From Lactarius indigo (Eukaryota > Basidiomycota > Agaricomycetes > Russulales > Russulaceae), in assembly GCA_025766275.1 (NCBI GenBank), contig JAFKAC010000006.1, positions 1,922,001 to 1,986,000 on the forward strand: a stretch of 64,000 bases of DNA, in the 5' to 3' direction. Below, one piece after another: positions 61,214 to 64,000 of the stretch. Numbering within the stretch: position 1 is the stretch's first letter; each line of letters starts with the position of its first letter. The notes beneath the pieces are model-generated. The model was not told the origin of the DNA, did no database searches, and saw nothing but the letters and a program-made list of their open reading frames with translations. Position numbers and translations under genes: made by a program.

Positions 61214-62838
61214 TGAAGCTCTCTCTCTCTTACGCTCTCGCTGCTGCCGTCGTCGCTCCTCACGGCGTCGCAGCTTGGGGTAGTCTTGGCCACCAAACTA
61301 CCGGGTAGGTGTGGTCCACGAAGATTCTCTGGCACACGCTGACCGCCAATTCGAATGCAGTTTGGTCGCGATGCAGGTTCGTCCAAGCTATCATGGCCAG
61401 TTATGCGCGAACACGGCTGAACCGCCGCTCCACCTGCTTTTTTCAGTTCCTTACCCCAAACGCGTTGTCTAACGTTCAGTCGATTCTCGGGTCTTCTTTC
61501 AGTTTCTCCCTCGGGCCTGCATCCACCGTGCGTGCTAAAGATACATTCGTGGTCGTTTGGCGACTAACATTGACGGTCTAGTGGGCGGACACTGTGCGCT
61601 CTCAGACGGCGTTCAAGTTCACCGCGCCGTACCATTTCATCGATGCGGAGGGTAAGTTACCTGTTCCCGTTCGCGTATGCGCCCCCACGTACCCAGATTA
61701 ATAGATAACCCCCCGAGCTCTTGCTCCGTCGACCTCGCGCGCGACTGCTGGCGCTACAGGCTGTGTTGGTAAGTCGCATCCCTCTAGGAGTCAAGTCGAG
61801 TACATCGTCGACGTCTGACGCGTCGCACGATAGTTAGCGCCATCCAGAACTACACCACCCGTCCTCCTGACGTAAGTGTTCCGCTTCGCGAGGTGGCAGG
61901 CACATTCCCTGACTATACCTCTCCATCGTAGGCAAACGGACCCGACGCAGGTCCAGCAGGCCCTGCTCTTCATCAGTTCAGTTGCCGATACCCTACCGTA
62001 CCATCGTCCGTAGCATGAGCTGACGACGACGGCTCCTCCCTACAGCACACTTCGTCGGCGACATTGGCCAGCCGCTGCATGACGAGGTCCGTAGACACTC
62101 ACTGGAATTTTGACATGAGCACCTAATGGACTTATCGTGGCTCATAGGCACTGGCACTTGGAGGGAACTGATATCTCCGCAGTTTGCTCTGGTTCTTCCA
62201 CGAACCTCCATGCGGCCTGGGGTGAGTTAACATTCGCAGCGTGCCCTAGGCCCCATCAGCACTGGCTGACCATCCTATCTCTTTGTAGACACCTGGTATA
62301 CTCACCAAGAACGTCAACGCTCTCTACGGCGGTAGCGCGCAGACCTGGGCTGACAATCTCGCCTCCCGCATTACGGTAATACATTCCCTACCGCACCTTT
62401 TTTCTTTCTGCCGACATGTGCTGACTGTTCCCGGTGTCACAACAGAGTGGTGCATACTCGTCGCAGGCGGCTGGGTGGGTCAGCAACATCAACAGCGGTG
62501 CACTCACTGGGACCACGGTCCCGTTGGGCTGGTCTCAAGAAGCCAATGTCTACGATTGCGTCAGTAGTCCGATCCTTTATGGTCCACGTTTAATGCGGCA
62601 TTAACGACTTTTTTATCTTTATTTTTGGACACTTGCTAGTCCACGGTGTTCAGCTTTGTGACCGGCCAGGACCTGTGCACCGGCACGTACTTCACCAATG
62701 CCATTCCGGTCGTACGTTTCCCGTTTCCCCTCCCAATGTCGACGCAGTTTACATAAACGCGAATATTGCAGATCGACCTCCAGATCGCCAAGCAGGGATA
62801 CCGACTTGCTAGTCTGGCTCAACACCATCTTCGGATAA
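61214..62838 (+). CDS. S1/P1-type nuclease, secreted, zinc dependent
   Basis: ATG 61214 opens a signal peptide that ends before WGSLGHQT, whose Trp and His are zinc ligands in P1 nuclease. Then follow APYHFIDAEDNPPSSCSVD (Asp ligand), SAIQNYTTRPPD, HFVGDIGQPLHDE (His, Asp, His), GGNDIS and STNLHAAWD (His, Asp), then QEANVYDCSTVFSF, DLCTGTYFTNAIPV and a C-terminus WLNTIFG with TAA at 62836-62838. Introns include 61305-61360, 61377-61446, 61528-61581, 61652-61704, 61769-61833, one between about 61864 and 61930, and others up to about 62770; the exon 61361-61376 is only 16 nt. Five breaks of one extra base (about 61749, 61938, 62169, 62293, 62811) interrupt the frame, each beside a conserved block that is otherwise intact. 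The enzyme cuts single-stranded DNA and RNA for phosphate and nucleoside uptake. Confidence 0.92.
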
Positions 62839-64000
62839 GGGACGACGCCAATTGTCAATTGTCTTTTTAGGGTTCGACTTTTCTTGTACCAACCTCGCCC
62901 GCGGACTGGTCGTACCATCGGACGGCGGTGCATTATTGTAACTTGTTGTAATTCCGCAAAACGTGTTTATCTGAGTTCGTTTCAGCGGTCATTGTCGTTT
63001 TTGTTTTCCTCATTGAAAGAATTTCATGGATGGCGATGCCGCTAAACAAAGCGCAACGGGTAACAGCAACGTGTTGAAGAATAGATGAATGTTGGCTTTC
63101 TCTTTCCCGTGAAGCCCCATGCCTAGATATATCGCCAAAATGTCAACAGCTTAAATCTCTCCACGCACATTCCTTCTGATCTGCCGTAGCAAGAGTCACG
63201 TGGAACAACCAAAACCGCAGACCCTCTAACGGCTGCTATCCGAACGCTAAATAAAAGTTGACACGTAAAGTGAGGCATGGTGGTGCTGGTACAACGGCGC
63301 GCCAGCATTGACGACCTCCTTCTGCGCTTGCACCGCGATGATCTAGCCTTCGCCGCAATCTCGCACGACGGCTTCCGCACTACCGGGACGCTGTCGGCCG
63401 TCCCGGCCCCGGGACCGGGACCGGTCATGCCGCACACGGCGGAGTCGTGCACACTCCGGGTGCGACCGGTTAACGCGAGCCCTGTTGCGCGAGCTGCTGC
63501 GAGACGGCTCCGGCGCAGGCGGCGGTGCCGATGTTTACTTCGGGCTGACCGGAACTGCGCGTTAGGCGCCGCGAGGGGGGTGTCGGCCATCAGCGCATGC
63601 TCGCACCCGCCGGGCCGTACTTGCCGCACAAGATTGGTAACGGAGCTTTTGCAAAGAGAAACAGGGACTGCGGGCAGCTTATGTTGAGGAGAATTTGTGT
63701 GATGGGCCGACGGAGGCGGTATAGGGAGCGGGACGAAAAGCGGAGAAGGACATAAGGGAGTTTCGAGTGGGGCAGCCAAAAGGGTGAGCGCAGGTGCACA
63801 AACGGGTACTGTAACTGCAACATTGCGTCATCGCGGAATGTGTAATTGGCTGGCGACTAATAGAAAACAGCGGATGATCATCATCGCGGTAAGCAACGTA
63901 GACATGTTATGCTATCCAGTAGCAATTAAAGAGGACTGCCGTTCTGCTCTCAAAAGGCGATGGATCAAATGCACATTCAAGGGGCTGAAAACTGTATAGC
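62839..64000. other. Right-hand flank with a GC-rich patch
   Basis: A GC-rich island at about 63280-63620 is open on the plus strand (63277-63687; starts VVLVQRRASIDDLLLRLHRD, later Arg rich) and partly on the minus strand (63779-63123). The start of the plus frame looks coding, but the Arg-rich remainder does not. No family is recognised. The last 200 nt show nothing. Confidence 0.35.

Noticed and set aside
63123..63779. 218-codon minus-strand open frame
   Set aside because: It lies over a GC-rich island where stop codons are rare on both strands; Arg/Ser-rich with no motif.

Overview
The window is nuclear DNA of a filamentous basidiomycete, most likely an agaricomycete. Genes are split by many short introns (about 48-80 nt, GT..AG). 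The gene content fits this group: a membrane-anchored P450, a cAMP-receptor-like GPCR with a 7-nt micro-exon, a WW-MyTH4-RhoGAP protein, a Mtf2-like mitochondrial protein, a sedolisin peptidase, an S1/P1 nuclease and a one-domain GTPase. The domain calls rest on recalled family features, because no database search was possible.

Layout, left to right: 3' end of a fumarate reductase with a cytochrome b5 tail (1-972, +); cytochrome P450 (3938-5935, +); GPCR (7040 to about 9199, +); UCH37-type deubiquitinase (12915-11710, -); SLC35C2-like transporter (14581-16321, +); Zn2Cys6 regulator (18016 to about 19523, +); ATG5 (21760-20461, -); a long gene-poor block (21.8-30.6 kb); CECR5-like HAD hydrolase (30620-32378, +); a divergent hemerythrin-like protein (32808-33720, +); Mtf2-like protein (about 37275-38678, +); an internally deleted pogo-type DNA transposon (42135-43028); WW-MyTH4-RhoGAP protein (44369-47402, +); a broken, truncated copy of TFIIH subunit Tfb1/p62 (about 48039-49146, +); an AT-rich open frame (51538-51056, -); a minisatellite of about 34 units of about 68 bp (51.67-54.05 kb); a small GTPase-like gene (55272-54282, -); tripeptidyl-peptidase (57868-55761, -); S1/P1 nuclease (61214-62838, +).

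The genes are not an operon or an obvious pathway cluster. They are housekeeping and secretory genes separated by unusually long spacers. ATG5 (autophagy), UCH37 (proteasome or INO80 deubiquitination) and the two secreted hydrolases share only a loose theme of degradation.

The strongest window-wide anomaly is that most conserved genes need one or more single-base corrections to stay in frame. About 25 of these are one extra base, and only about three go the other way. P450, ATG5 and the hemerythrin-like gene need none. This looks more like insertion-type sequence error than decay of every gene, but the Tfb1 copy also carries in-frame stops and lacks its 3' half, so it is probably a real pseudogene. 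I did not find a convincing new multi-gene system. The best leads are the minisatellite with its neighbouring AT-rich frame, the pogo deletion derivative and the Tfb1 relic.
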